28,004 bases of DNA from an uncultured Collinsella sp. (GCA_902493145.1 CABUOA010000026.1:1-28004), one strand, 5' to 3'; counted from the first letter of the stretch, positions 8,137-15,061 are shown. Translations and numbers: made by a program. The notes: generated by a model not told the origin, from the letters alone.

Positions 8137-8868
8137 CTAGTCGCTACGCTGGTGGTAAACCTTGTATTTAAACTGATCGGCACGAGCAACCGAAAGTGTA
8201 TACTCCACAACCTCGTTTGACTCGTTATACGTAGTCCTGACCAAATCGAGCACAGGCGAGCCCTCGACAATTCCCAAAAGGTTGGCGTCGGTGGGACGGG
8301 CTATGCTCGCATAGAACTCCTCTTCGGCCACGCGTATCTTTTGCTGAAAGTCTTGCTCAATCACATCGTAAAGCGGCTTACGCTCCAGCAGCGGTCGCTT
8401 TAGGGACAGAAATTGACGAACTGGTAGATAGCTGCGTTCGACCATCATGGGCATATTGTCGGCAGAACGAAGGCGCTTAAGCTTAAAAATGCGATCACCG
8501 ATACGCAATCCCATATGCTCGGCCAGATTCTTATCGGCCTCCATCTCGCAAAACTCGAGAATCGTGGTCTCGGGGTCGCGACCCATCGCGCGCATCTGCT
8601 CGGTAAAGCTGTAGGACTGCATAAGATTGGTTGCCTTTGCCGAACGGTCGGTCACAAAGGTACCGCGACCGTGCTGCCGAACCACCAGTCCTAAACGCTC
8701 TAGTTCCTGCAGAGCCAGGCGTACCGTAGTGCGCGAGAGACCATAGCGCTCCGAAAGTTCGCGCTCGGAAGGAATCATGTCACCGGCGCGATATTCATGG
8801 TCGATCTTTTCGGTCAGAATATCGACCAGCTGATCGTACAGCGGCTGCTTACGCGCTCCGATCGCCAT
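8137..8868 (-). CDS. GntR family regulator with UTRA domain (NagR/DasR-like)
   Basis: This is a transcription factor of the GntR family, HutC/UTRA subfamily. An N-terminal winged helix (residues about 8-75: PLYDQLVDIL, PSERELSERYGLSRTTVR, QHGRGTFV) is followed by a UTRA effector-binding domain (about 90-240: RLRSADNMPMMVERSYLP, then VEEEFYASIA-like segment, then LVRTTYNE). Members of this group are typically released from DNA by phosphorylated amino sugars such as GlcN-6-P. It is flanked by agaS and the PTS operon, and two matching operator dyads precede those units, so it most likely represses the locus. Start ATG 8868 has GGGAGG upstream. Terminators or gaps on both sides suggest its own promoter. 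Confidence 0.93.
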   Translation of the reverse strand: MAIGARKQPLYDQLVDILTEKIDHEYRAGDMIPSERELSERYGLSRTTVRLALQELERLGLVVRQHGRGTFVTDRSAKATNLMQSYSFTEQMRAMGRDPETTILEFCEMEADKNLAEHMGLRIGDRIFKLKRLRSADNMPMMVERSYLPVRQFLSLKRPLLERKPLYDVIEQDFQQKIRVAEEEFYASIARPTDANLLGIVEGSPVLDLVRTTYNESNEVVEYTLSVARADQFKYKVYHQRSD

Positions 8869-8948
8869 CCTATCCTCCCTTTTGCTCGAATTCGGCTAAC
8901 TACCTAGGGTGTTAAGCATTATCGGTCCGCAACACCCGACTCATCAAG

Positions 8949-8987
8949 AAAACAAAAGCCGCGCGCTCTTTCGAGCACGCGGCTTTT
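8949..8987 (-). terminator. Terminator after the PTS operon
   Basis: AAAAGCCGCG-c-GCTC (8954-8968) pairs with GAGC-a-CGCGGCTTTT (8973-8987) around TTTC. The minus-strand copy is followed by further T-rich sequence. It closes the PTS operon downstream of the EIID gene. Confidence 0.92.
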
Positions 8988-9053
8988 AACATACACATGG
9001 CTTAAGGGGTCGGGGTGTGAGCCGCGTAGGGACACACCCCTCAAGCTAGAGCC

Positions 9054-10136
9054 TTACCAGATGCTCGGCCAGAGACCAAGCGGGCCAGCGCCCAGGATGC
9101 CAAGGACGAAGAGCAGGAGAATGCCCTTGGTCGGGGTCCAGCTGTGCTTAGCGAACATGTAGTAAAGCAGCAGCGTAAGCATAAGCGGGACGAGCTTCGG
9201 GACGATGGTGTTGAGGGTGTCGGCAACAGAGAAGTTGACCGGATCCTCGGTGACGGTGCCGTAGGTAACGGACTCCATGCCGTTGCCCAGATCGGTGACG
9301 CCGCACTCGACAGCGTTGCCGTCGGCATCGGAAGCGGTGAGGGCGTTGCCGTCCTCATCGGTCATGGCGATGGTACCGGCCTCAGCGGTCTCGGTATCAA
9401 TACCCTCCATACCGGTGAAGTTCTCGGCCTCCTTCTCGGAGACGATCACGGTAGTAGCGGAGAGGCCACGGGTGGTGCCGTTGGGGATCTGGAGGTTGAT
9501 CTGGGTGCCACCCATGGTGACGACCAGGCAACCGACGACGAAGACGCCCATGATGGAAGCGGCACGCGTGAAGGCCTGCATGTTGGCGGTCAGAGCGTCA
9601 ATAGCGCTGGTGCCAAGCTTGTAGGACCAGTTCATGAGCCAGAAGCGCAGAGCGAACTGGACGACGTTGAAGATCACCAGGAAGATGATCGGTGCAGCGG
9701 CGTTGCCGTTGATGGCCATGTTGGAGGTGATGCCGGCCGTGATAGGCACAAGCGTCAGCCAGAACAGGGCGTCACCGATACCACCGAGCGGGCCCATTGC
9801 GGCGACGCGGACGGCGCGGATCGTGGGGATGTCAACCTTGTTCTGCTCGAGCGAAAGCACGATGCCCATAACAAAGGTGACAAGGAACGGGTGGGTGTTG
9901 AAGAACTCCAGGTTGTGGCTCATGGAAGCCGCGAGGTCGTTCTTGTTGGTGTGGATCTTCTCCAGACCGGGGATGATGGAGTAGAGCCAGCCAGCGGCCT
10001 GCATGCGCTCGTAGTTGAACGATGCCTGCAGGAAGCAGGAGCGCCAAGCCATCTTGTTGAGGGTCTTCTGGTCGAGCTGCGGAGCAGGAGTGAGATCCTC
10101 GTAGTGCTCCGGGATCACATACTCATTAGATGCCAT
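9054..10136 (-). CDS. PTS mannose/GalNAc family EIID with long loop insertion
   Basis: This is the membrane IID component of a mannose-family PTS, acting with EIIC to move the sugar while it is phosphorylated. The N-terminal soluble part (WRSCFLQASFNYERMQAAGW, 31-50; MSHNLEFFNTHPF, 72-84) and the GPLGGIGDALFW motif (115-126) are diagnostic. Hydrophobic segments follow, ending with VPLMLTLLLYYMFA and a last helix. Start ATG 10136 is preferred over 10169 because GGAGGT lies ten bases upstream; it overlaps the EIIC gene end by 11 bases. The 360 residues exceed the usual 270-300 because of an acidic, Thr/Gly-rich insert at about 215-303 between two membrane segments. The family call is firm. Confidence 0.93.
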   Translation of the reverse strand: MASNEYVIPEHYEDLTPAPQLDQKTLNKMAWRSCFLQASFNYERMQAAGWLYSIIPGLEKIHTNKNDLAASMSHNLEFFNTHPFLVTFVMGIVLSLEQNKVDIPTIRAVRVAAMGPLGGIGDALFWLTLVPITAGITSNMAINGNAAAPIIFLVIFNVVQFALRFWLMNWSYKLGTSAIDALTANMQAFTRAASIMGVFVVGCLVVTMGGTQINLQIPNGTTRGLSATTVIVSEKEAENFTGMEGIDTETAEAGTIAMTDEDGNALTASDADGNAVECGVTDLGNGMESVTYGTVTEDPVNFSVADTLNTIVPKLVPLMLTLLLYYMFAKHSWTPTKGILLLFVLGILGAGPLGLWPSIW

Positions 10137-10926
10137 CTTCGAAGTCACCTCCGTCAGAAACAGCTGCACCCTTCAGCTCGGTCTGCTGCTGGAAGTCCCA
10201 GAAAGCGATGCCGAAGCCGATGAGAGCGAGGATGAGCAGAGCAGGGGTTGCCAGCGAATCGTTGGCAACGGTGATGAGCGCGAGGCCAAAGCCCATGAGG
10301 AAGAAGCCCCACATATCGCGGTTCATCATAACCTTGAGCAGGACGGCGAAGCCGACGAAGCGCATCATGCCGCCTGCAGCGGAGAGACCGGTCTGCAGCC
10401 AAGTCGGGATGGCAGAAGCGATGGTCTGACCGATGGTAGCGCCAGCGATGAAGAACAGGGTGACGACGACAGCGAAGATCAGGCCGAGCAGAGCCATGGC
10501 GAAGTAGTTCAGGCGCTCGATGCCCTTGGTGTCCGCGTTGTGAGCCATGTTATCGGCCGTGGACATAAGCGGGGACATAAGCGTGAAGACCAGGGTAACG
10601 CCAAGCTGGCCAAGCAGAGCGAACGGAATGGCGAGGCCGACTGCCGCGTTGGGCTCGAGGCCCGTGGCGATAGCGAGAATGGCTGCCATGATGCCGCCGA
10701 TGACGGCGTTAGGCGGCTGAGCGCCTCCGATCGGCATGTTGCCGATCGTCATGAGCTGATAGGTACCACCCACGAGAAGACCGGTGTTGAGGTCGCCAAG
10801 GATAAGACCGATGACGGCGCCGGTGACGATGGGCTGATAGAGAGACTCGAGGAAGTCAAACTGGTCGATTGCCGCGATGAACGTGACGACGAAGACCAGA
10901 GCGATCTGGATGATCGAGTATTCCAT
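10126..10926 (-). CDS. PTS mannose/GalNAc family EIIC
   Basis: This is the IIC membrane permease of a mannose-family PTS, forming the sugar-translocating unit with EIID. It is a hydrophobic protein of 266 residues with the family pattern FDFLESLYQPIVTGAVIGLILGD, then GTYQLMTIGNMPIGGAQPPNA, which carries conserved small residues and the PPN motif. About seven to eight membrane segments are apparent. GGAGGAG precedes ATG 10926. It lies 90 bases downstream of the EIIB gene, with two hairpins in the gap, and its end overlaps the EIID start. The C-terminus ends DFEDGI, curiously like the EIIA end GDEDGI. Confidence 0.94.
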   Translation of the reverse strand: MEYSIIQIALVFVVTFIAAIDQFDFLESLYQPIVTGAVIGLILGDLNTGLLVGGTYQLMTIGNMPIGGAQPPNAVIGGIMAAILAIATGLEPNAAVGLAIPFALLGQLGVTLVFTLMSPLMSTADNMAHNADTKGIERLNYFAMALLGLIFAVVVTLFFIAGATIGQTIASAIPTWLQTGLSAAGGMMRFVGFAVLLKVMMNRDMWGFFLMGFGLALITVANDSLATPALLILALIGFGIAFWDFQQQTELKGAAVSDGGDFEDGI

Positions 10927-10950
10927 CTTGCTCCTCCTTTCAAAATGTAT

Positions 10951-10999
10951 GTACGCACTTTGGATTTCACGTACAGAACGTCAGGGTTTCACTCCTGAC
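10951..10999 (-). other. Intercistronic hairpins between EIIB and EIIC genes
   Basis: Two short dyads lie in the 90-base gap: GTCAGG/CCTGAC (10980-10985 and 10994-10999) and GTACG/CGTAC (10951-10955 and 10970-10974). Neither has a T-run. They may affect message processing or stability between the soluble and membrane PTS genes. Confidence 0.4.
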
Positions 11000-11016
11000 A
11001 ACGTGGATCACGAGGA

Positions 11017-11499
11017 TTACGAGAAGAGCTTGCTCGTGTCCTCAACAGGCGTGCTCGGAACGCGCCTGATCTCCAACTCCACCCCCAATTCCTGCAGCTC
11101 TTTAAACGCAGCGACATCCTCGTCGTTAACTGCGACGGAGGTGGCGACTTGGCGCTTTCCTTCCGACATGTGCATGTTGCCGATGTTTACCTTCTTTATA
11201 GGCACACCGCCCTTGACGAGCGTAAGCACGTCTTCCGGTGTTTCGGCCACGATGAAGATCTTCTGGCGCGGGCTCGCCTTGCCAATGACGTCGATGGTCT
11301 TCTGCAAAGAGAAGAAACGCGTAGCGACGCCGGCGGGAGCGGCCATCTTCATGAGGTTCTGGCGCATGGTGTTGGATGCCACGTCGTCGTTGGCGACGAG
11401 GATGAGGTTGGAGCCCAGGGTGGAGTTCCACTGGGTGGCAACCTGACCATGAACCAGTCGGTTATCGATGCGGGTAAGAAGAATGTTGGGTTCTGCCAT
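11017..11499 (-). CDS. PTS mannose/GalNAc family EIIB
   Basis: This is the cytoplasmic IIB phosphocarrier of a mannose-family PTS; it takes phosphate from EIIA and gives it to the sugar at EIIC/EIID. The active-site segment TRIDNRLVHGQVATQW places the phosphorylated His at position 17. The rest matches the family (NDDVASNTMRQNLMKMAAP, PEDVLTLVKGGVPIKKVNIGNMH). Length (160) is normal. Start ATG 11499 has AAAGGA upstream. It follows the YajC-like gene by 36 bases. By resemblance to AgaB/AgaV types and by its neighbours, the sugar is probably N-acetylgalactosamine, but specificity cannot be read reliably from the sequence. Confidence 0.94.
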   Translation of the reverse strand: MAEPNILLTRIDNRLVHGQVATQWNSTLGSNLILVANDDVASNTMRQNLMKMAAPAGVATRFFSLQKTIDVIGKASPRQKIFIVAETPEDVLTLVKGGVPIKKVNIGNMHMSEGKRQVATSVAVNDEDVAAFKELQELGVELEIRRVPSTPVEDTSKLFS

Positions 11500-11535
11500 G
11501 TTGATCAGCTTCCTTTCGTTATTTGCTGACGACAG

Positions 11536-11817
11536 TTACTTGATCTCCTGAATCGCGTAACGCGAAACATCTACGACGGCTCCGGATCGGACTTTGATCT
11601 GGACCTTCTCGCCTTCGATGCCTTTGACGGTTCCGTAGATACCGCCGGCGAAAAGAACCTCTTGACCCGGCTTGAGCTCGGTGTGCAGCTCCTTGAAGTA
11701 CTTCTGCTTCTTCTTCATGTTGATTTGCGACCAGATGGTGTAAATCAAGCCCATGATGACAAGCAGGCCTAAAAGGGCGACCGAGGAGCTCAGAACACTG
11801 GCTCCGAAATCGGCCAT
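11536..11817 (-). CDS. yajC: YajC-like protein in PTS operon
   Basis: This 93-residue protein has the YajC layout: a short N-terminus, one membrane helix (about 10-30, VALLGLLVIMGLIYTIW), a basic KKKQKYFKELHTELKPGQEV segment, and a small beta-rich domain (FAGGIYGTVKGIEGEKVQIKV). YajC is an accessory subunit of the Sec translocon in bacteria. Here the ATG overlaps the EIIA stop as TAATG, so translation is coupled to the PTS. YajC-like genes next to mannose-family PTS genes are known from streptococcal hyaluronan-type clusters, so the link recurs, but its role is unclear. It might help insert EIIC/EIID. Family call strong; job in this operon is inference. Confidence 0.9.
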   Translation of the reverse strand: MADFGASVLSSSVALLGLLVIMGLIYTIWSQINMKKKQKYFKELHTELKPGQEVLFAGGIYGTVKGIEGEKVQIKVRSGAVVDVSRYAIQEIK

Positions 11818-12260
11818 TAGATGCCGTCCTCGTCGCCGAAGATATCCTCATCCTCGGCACCAGCGACGGAGGCGACCGTCTGGGCGGTGATGCCCGTCTG
11901 GCCAACGGTCACGGCCTGCTCGCCAAGCTCGGCGAGCGTGGCATTGCCGCGGAGGAACAGAAGCTCAATAACCATGGGAAGGTTGGTGCCAGTCAGAACC
12001 TCGACGTTGTCGACATCCTGGGCAATCATCATCGACTGGTTGAACGGGGTGCCGCCAAGCAGGTCGGTAAAGACGAGCACGCCATCGCACTCCTCACGCA
12101 TGGCGGTAATAGCGGCGCGGAGATCCTCACCGTAGGATGCAGCCTGGTCGCCCTCAAAAGGAACGACGGTAAAAGCGGGCTGGTCGCCGGCAACCATAGC
12201 GATAGCGCTTGCAAGGCCGGGTGCGAACTGTCCATGACCGGTAAGAATAAAGCCAACCAT
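11817..12260 (-). CDS. PTS mannose/GalNAc family EIIA
   Basis: This is the cytoplasmic IIA phosphocarrier of a mannose-family PTS, receiving phosphate from HPr. The start MVGFILTGHGQFAPGLASA places the phosphorylated His at position 9. Also typical are VPFEGDQAASYGEDLRAAI and the FTDLLGGTPFNQSM motif. Length (147) is normal for a stand-alone EIIA of this family; the last 15 residues are very acidic (AEDEDIFGDEDGI). It is the first gene of the five-gene operon EIIA, YajC, EIIB, EIIC, EIID. A ribosome binding site is present as GGAAGGGAA upstream of ATG 12260. An operator-like dyad lies 115-130 bases upstream. Confidence 0.94.
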   Translation of the reverse strand: MVGFILTGHGQFAPGLASAIAMVAGDQPAFTVVPFEGDQAASYGEDLRAAITAMREECDGVLVFTDLLGGTPFNQSMMIAQDVDNVEVLTGTNLPMVIELLFLRGNATLAELGEQAVTVGQTGITAQTVASVAGAEDEDIFGDEDGI

Positions 12261-12375
12261 TCAAATTTCCCTTCCGAAGGTGTGTACAATCTGAGTCCGA
12301 TGATTTTCGGAAGCCAGCGGGCGCTCGCCCTTAAAGCTTCTTGGAAAGCGTTCTTTGAAGACCAGTGGTTTCTAA

Positions 12376-12391
12376 ACTGGTAGTAACCACG
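12376..12391 (-). promoter_or_regulatory. GntR-type operator upstream of the PTS operon
   Basis: ACTGGT-AGTA-ACCACG (12376-12391) shares the core TGGTAGTAACCA with the agaS operator at 8086-8096. It lies about 120 bases before the EIIA start. TATAGT on the minus strand (12405-12410) could be the -10, which would put the operator just downstream of the transcription start, but no good -35 is seen. Confidence 0.65.
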
Positions 12392-12462
12392 TGACGTGTT
12401 GTTGTCACTATATCACCCCAGAAGAGGTCGCTTTCGCTGATTCAGACAGTAAAACGTTTTTG

Positions 12463-12499
12463 CACCGCTCACGGTGATATTTCGACCGTTTACCGGTCG
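12463..12499. promoter_or_regulatory. Paired ACCG/CGGT dyads
   Basis: Two dyads lie side by side: CACCG-CTCA-CGGTG (12463-12476) and CGACCG-TTTAC-CGGTCG (12483-12499). Their shared form ACCG-N4/5-CGGT also occurs at 12685-12714, which suggests operators of a single regulator that is not identified. Confidence 0.5.
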
Positions 12500-12684
12500 T
12501 TAACACTTCTACCTGCAGTTTTGAAACCGTTTCGAAATGCTTTAGCAAAAGATCGGATCTTCTCCTGTGTCTTAAACAACGTAGGGCGGCTAAAAATTGC
12601 ATGTAGAAAAACTGCAGGTCATTGTGGAGATATGTGAATTGGTCTTTTTGACTTAATACCAGTTAGAACCAGTTTTGAGATTAT

Positions 12685-12714
12685 CGGTGAACGGTAGTTT
12701 TCGACCGTTCACCG
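12685..12714. promoter_or_regulatory. Perfect 11-base inverted repeat
   Basis: CGGTGAACGGT (12685-12695) and ACCGTTCACCG (12704-12714) are perfect reverse complements around an 8-base spacer. The right arm continues as ACCGTTCACCGGT, matching the dyad at 12485-12497 with one change. There is no T-run, so an operator is likelier than a terminator. Confidence 0.55.
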
Positions 12715-12896
12715 GTTACTTGCAATCGTTTGCAGTTGTTTTCCCATATGAATTAGGGAAACCCGATGAAGCGCTTGCGCGATCACGGGAAGTTTTGACA
12801 TTTGTCCTCATCCCCCGCGCGCCAAGCTCCGGCACCCAAAATGAGCTATTAGTTCACGCTATTCGTCTCACAAACATTACTTACTCTATTCTGTAA

Positions 12897-12940
12897 TTGT
12901 TTATCGTTTATCATTAAGTATGATATAAGATACAAGTATC
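12897..12940 (+). promoter_or_regulatory. Promoter and operator of the DUF2975/xre pair
   Basis: TTGTTT (12897-12902), a 16-base spacer and TATGAT (12919-12924) form a plausible promoter. The dyad GATAC-AA-GTATC (12929-12940) lies just downstream of the -10 and would overlap the transcription start, a good place for autoregulation by the Xre protein. Confidence 0.5.
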
Positions 12941-12965
12941 ATCCAAGACATTGGTTGGAGGAGCT

Positions 12966-13388
12966 ATGATCCGCTGGAACGTATCCAAATCGAATGAAGC
13001 CATCGACCGTGAACAGGCAATAGCCAAACTGAGGAAGCTCACTCGCTACTGCAAATGGGGCGCAATCTGCACCATCGTGGCGCTCGCTCTGGCACTCCTC
13101 GCAGTCATTGCAATCGAACTTCTATTCATATTGCCTAGCCTCTCCCAAGGGTTCTGTCTCCAATCCGTAGATCTTACGGCTGGCGAAGGGCCAATTCTCG
13201 CTCTCGTCGGCGCCAACGAACAGACCCCTCTTATGCTTGTCGCGCACGACGGTCATACTGCCATAGGGAGCGGCATGATGGCATGCCTCGCGCTTGCCAT
13301 CGCGCTAAGCGCATACAGGTTTTTCTCCGCCATTGAAAAGGCGGGCAGGCCTTTGACCTCGAATGCATCCGCATACTACGTCAAATAG
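12966..13388 (+). pseudogene. DUF2975 membrane protein, N-terminal part (frameshifted)
   Basis: This encodes the first two membrane helices (about residues 25-52 and 100-118) of a DUF2975-like protein, the membrane partner of small Xre regulators such as Bacillus YoaS/YozG. The frame reads KAGRPLT and then falls into an unlikely end (SNASAYYVK). One base back, the frame starting at 13361 reads ECIRILRQIGHLFLIGG, exactly the kind of sequence expected after the PFT motif of this family. A one-base deletion near 13350-13361 therefore splits the gene, unless it is a sequencing error. ATG 12966 is chosen because GGAGG is four bases upstream; TTG 12951 has none. No slippery heptamer for programmed frameshifting is seen. 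Confidence 0.7.
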
Positions 13389-13603
13389 GACATTTGTTCC
13401 TTATCGGCGGCGCCGCCGTGAAACTTTTTGGTGCCATAGTCACAGGGCTGATACTCTCAGGATTTGGCGGTAGCTTTACGGATGCGCTTGGCGGCCAGCA
13501 TCTCGACCTCTCCATGCTCTTTGCGGGCCTGATTTTTAGCCTGATTGCCAGCATCTTCCGCTACGGGTATATCCTGCAAAAACAAGATGACGAGTTGCTC
13601 TAG
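13361..13603 (+). pseudogene. DUF2975 membrane protein, C-terminal part (frameshifted)
   Basis: This is the second half of the DUF2975-like protein, with two more membrane helices (LFLIGGAAVKLFGAIVTGLIL and LSMLFAGLIFSLIASIFRYGY) and the charged tail QKQDDELL typical of the family end. Read independently it would start at TTG 13394 with AGGA only three bases upstream, which is poor. The match upstream of that TTG (ECIRILRQIGH) shows it is the continuation of the previous frame. It ends nine bases before the regulator gene, consistent with a two-gene operon. Confidence 0.7.
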
Positions 13604-13612
13604 GGGGAATCC

Positions 13613-13852
13613 ATGATTATTCTGCGGCTCGACCGCATGCTTGCCGAACGCAAGATCTCATCCAAAGAGCTTGCGGAACGCGTGGGCATCTCCCAGGTCA
13701 ATATGTCGCGCATCAAGACGGGCAAGGTTTCTGCCGTGCGCTTTTCAACTCTTGACGCGATATGCCGGGCACTCGACTGCCAACCGGGCGATGTGCTGGA
13801 ATATATGCCTGACGATGAAGCCGATAATCTTTTTGGACTTAAAGATGAATAG
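13613..13852 (+). CDS. Small Xre/Cro-type regulator (YozG-like)
   Basis: This 79-residue protein is nearly all helix-turn-helix (about residues 4-66): LDRMLAERKISSKELAERVGISQVNMSRIKTGKVSAVRFSTLDAICRALDCQPGDVLEY. It belongs to the short Cro/CI-like group exemplified by YozG, which is paired with DUF2975 membrane proteins. GGGGGAA precedes ATG 13613. The pair is presumably a membrane-linked autoregulated unit of unknown signal. A GATAC/GTATC dyad at the promoter is its likely target. The acidic tail (PDDEADNLFGLKDE) is unremarkable. Family call firm. Confidence 0.92.
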   Translation: MIILRLDRMLAERKISSKELAERVGISQVNMSRIKTGKVSAVRFSTLDAICRALDCQPGDVLEYMPDDEADNLFGLKDE

Positions 13853-13885
13853 CCATAATTAAGCCGCCAATCACGCCCTCAACGC

Positions 13886-13925
13886 AAAAAGTCCGCCAGA
13901 ACGACTTCCGTACTGGCGGACTTTC
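13886..13925. terminator. Bidirectional terminator
   Basis: AGTCCGCCAG (13890-13899) pairs with CTGGCGGACT (13913-13922). The plus side ends TTTCT and the minus side has TTTTTGCG, so it can end both the xre gene and the convergent gene at 13967. Confidence 0.85.
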
Positions 13926-13966
13926 TGCTGTCTATCGGCTAGATGCTCGATGAGCCGTGCGACTCT

Positions 13967-15061
13967 TTACGCAAACAGGCCGTAGATGCTGATGTTGGCC
14001 TTGGCGTAGAGGCCGTTAGCATACTCGGTCCACTTGGAGCTGGCGCTCGAAGCCTGCGAAGAGTACTGCTGGTAAGCAGTGTAGTAGGCGGTCATGGCCT
14101 GCTTATAGGTGGCGCTATCGGCCGTAAAGGCATCGTCGGCAAAGGCCTTAGCGTAGGTGCCGTTCTCGTCCTTCCAGGTACCCTTCGAGCTATCCCACTC
14201 GTCGCCGGCAAGTTTGATGATGTAATCGGCGTAGTCCTTGCTCGCGGTCTCCTCGTTGCCGTCAGCAGTCTTGGTCGGGGCGGTCGGCATGCTTGCGGAG
14301 CTATCGCCCACCTTCTTCTTGTAGAGCTTCTGCAGCGTCGCGGACTGACGGACGATCTGCTTGGCCTGGTCCTTGGACACGCCATACTGCGTGGCCATGG
14401 TCTTGTAGTCCGAAGTGCCGATGGAATCCTCGGCGTACTTCTTCATCTCCTTAGAAGAGACGGTGATGCCCTCGTCCTCGGCAGCGTCGAGCAGGATCTT
14501 GTTGCGCACGTAGGACAGGATGACGTCGGCAGAGGGAGCGGTGTAGTTGCCATCGCCATCCTTGACGGTGTCGAGGCTGTACTGGCTCTCAATGGCCTCG
14601 CGCGCGGTGATGTCGCTCTTCTTGCCGTTGTAGCTGTAGCTTGCCACGGTCGAATCGAGCTGGTCCTCGGTGAGGGTCGCCGAGCCGACACCCTTGCCGC
14701 CAAAACCACCATTGCCAATAAAGAAGCCAATCACGGCAGCAATCACGACTGCAACCACAAAGGCGGCAATCATCGTCTTCTTGTGCTTGGATGCGCGGTC
14801 GTCTTCGTCGGAACCCAGGATATCGTCGTCCTCGTCCTGCTCCTCGGGCATGAGGTTCTCGTCGGCGGCGTCCGCGGCGATCTTTGCCTCCAGGCGAGCG
14901 TCCTCCTCCTCGGCCGTCGTACCGGCGGCAATATGTTCGGCAGACGTACCGGCGACCAGATCGATCTTCTCCTCCTCATCACCATCGGGGCCTTCGCCGC
15001 GCTCGATGATCTGGATGCCGTCGATCTCGTCCTTCTCGTCCTTCTTTTGAATCAGACCCAT
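13967..15061 (-). CDS. Membrane-anchored protein with SurA_N-like extracytoplasmic domain
   Basis: The 364-residue protein has a highly acidic cytoplasmic N-terminus (about 1-90), one membrane helix (about 95-116, MIAAFVVAVVIAAVIGFFIG), and an extracytoplasmic part. The latter (about 125-250) is helical and resembles the SurA/PrsA N-terminal chaperone region: LSYVRNKILLDAAEDEGITVSSKEMKKYAEDSI is characteristic. No parvulin-type isomerase domain follows; the C-terminus is Ser/Tyr/Ala-rich (TAYYTAYQQYSSQASSASSKW). A chaperone-like or cell-envelope role is plausible but not shown. The ATG at 15061 follows AAGGAG. It is transcribed alone, with terminators on both sides. Confidence 0.7.
   Translation of the reverse strand: MGLIQKKDEKDEIDGIQIIERGEGPDGDEEEKIDLVAGTSAEHIAAGTTAEEEDARLEAKIAADAADENLMPEEQDEDDDILGSDEDDRASKHKKTMIAAFVVAVVIAAVIGFFIGNGGFGGKGVGSATLTEDQLDSTVASYSYNGKKSDITAREAIESQYSLDTVKDGDGNYTAPSADVILSYVRNKILLDAAEDEGITVSSKEMKKYAEDSIGTSDYKTMATQYGVSKDQAKQIVRQSATLQKLYKKKVGDSSASMPTAPTKTADGNEETASKDYADYIIKLAGDEWDSSKGTWKDENGTYAKAFADDAFTADSATYKQAMTAYYTAYQQYSSQASSASSKWTEYANGLYAKANISIYGLFA

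Larger units (their letters stand above)
12261..12950. other. 690-base gene-free regulatory region
   Basis: No credible gene is seen; the two short open frames (12408-12602 minus, 12675-12896 plus) lack ribosome binding sites and family resemblance. The region is richer in A/T than its surroundings. It holds the GntR-type dyad (12376-12391), a set of ACCG/CGGT dyads (12463-12499 and 12685-12714), a LacI-like palindrome TGAAACCGTTTCG (12522-12534), an ACTGGT direct pair (12657-12674), and at its right end the promoter of the DUF2975/xre pair. Confidence 0.6.

Noticed and set aside
12408..12602. Small minus-strand frame in the gene-free region
   Set aside because: No ribosome binding site; it runs through the operator-like dyads and has no recognisable protein features.
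12657..12674. ACCAGTT direct repeat as a third GntR operator
   Set aside because: The half-sites are in direct rather than inverted orientation with a different spacer; kept only as a mention.
12675..12896. Small plus-strand frame in the gene-free region
   Set aside because: It starts within the 11-base inverted repeat area, lacks a ribosome binding site and has no family resemblance.
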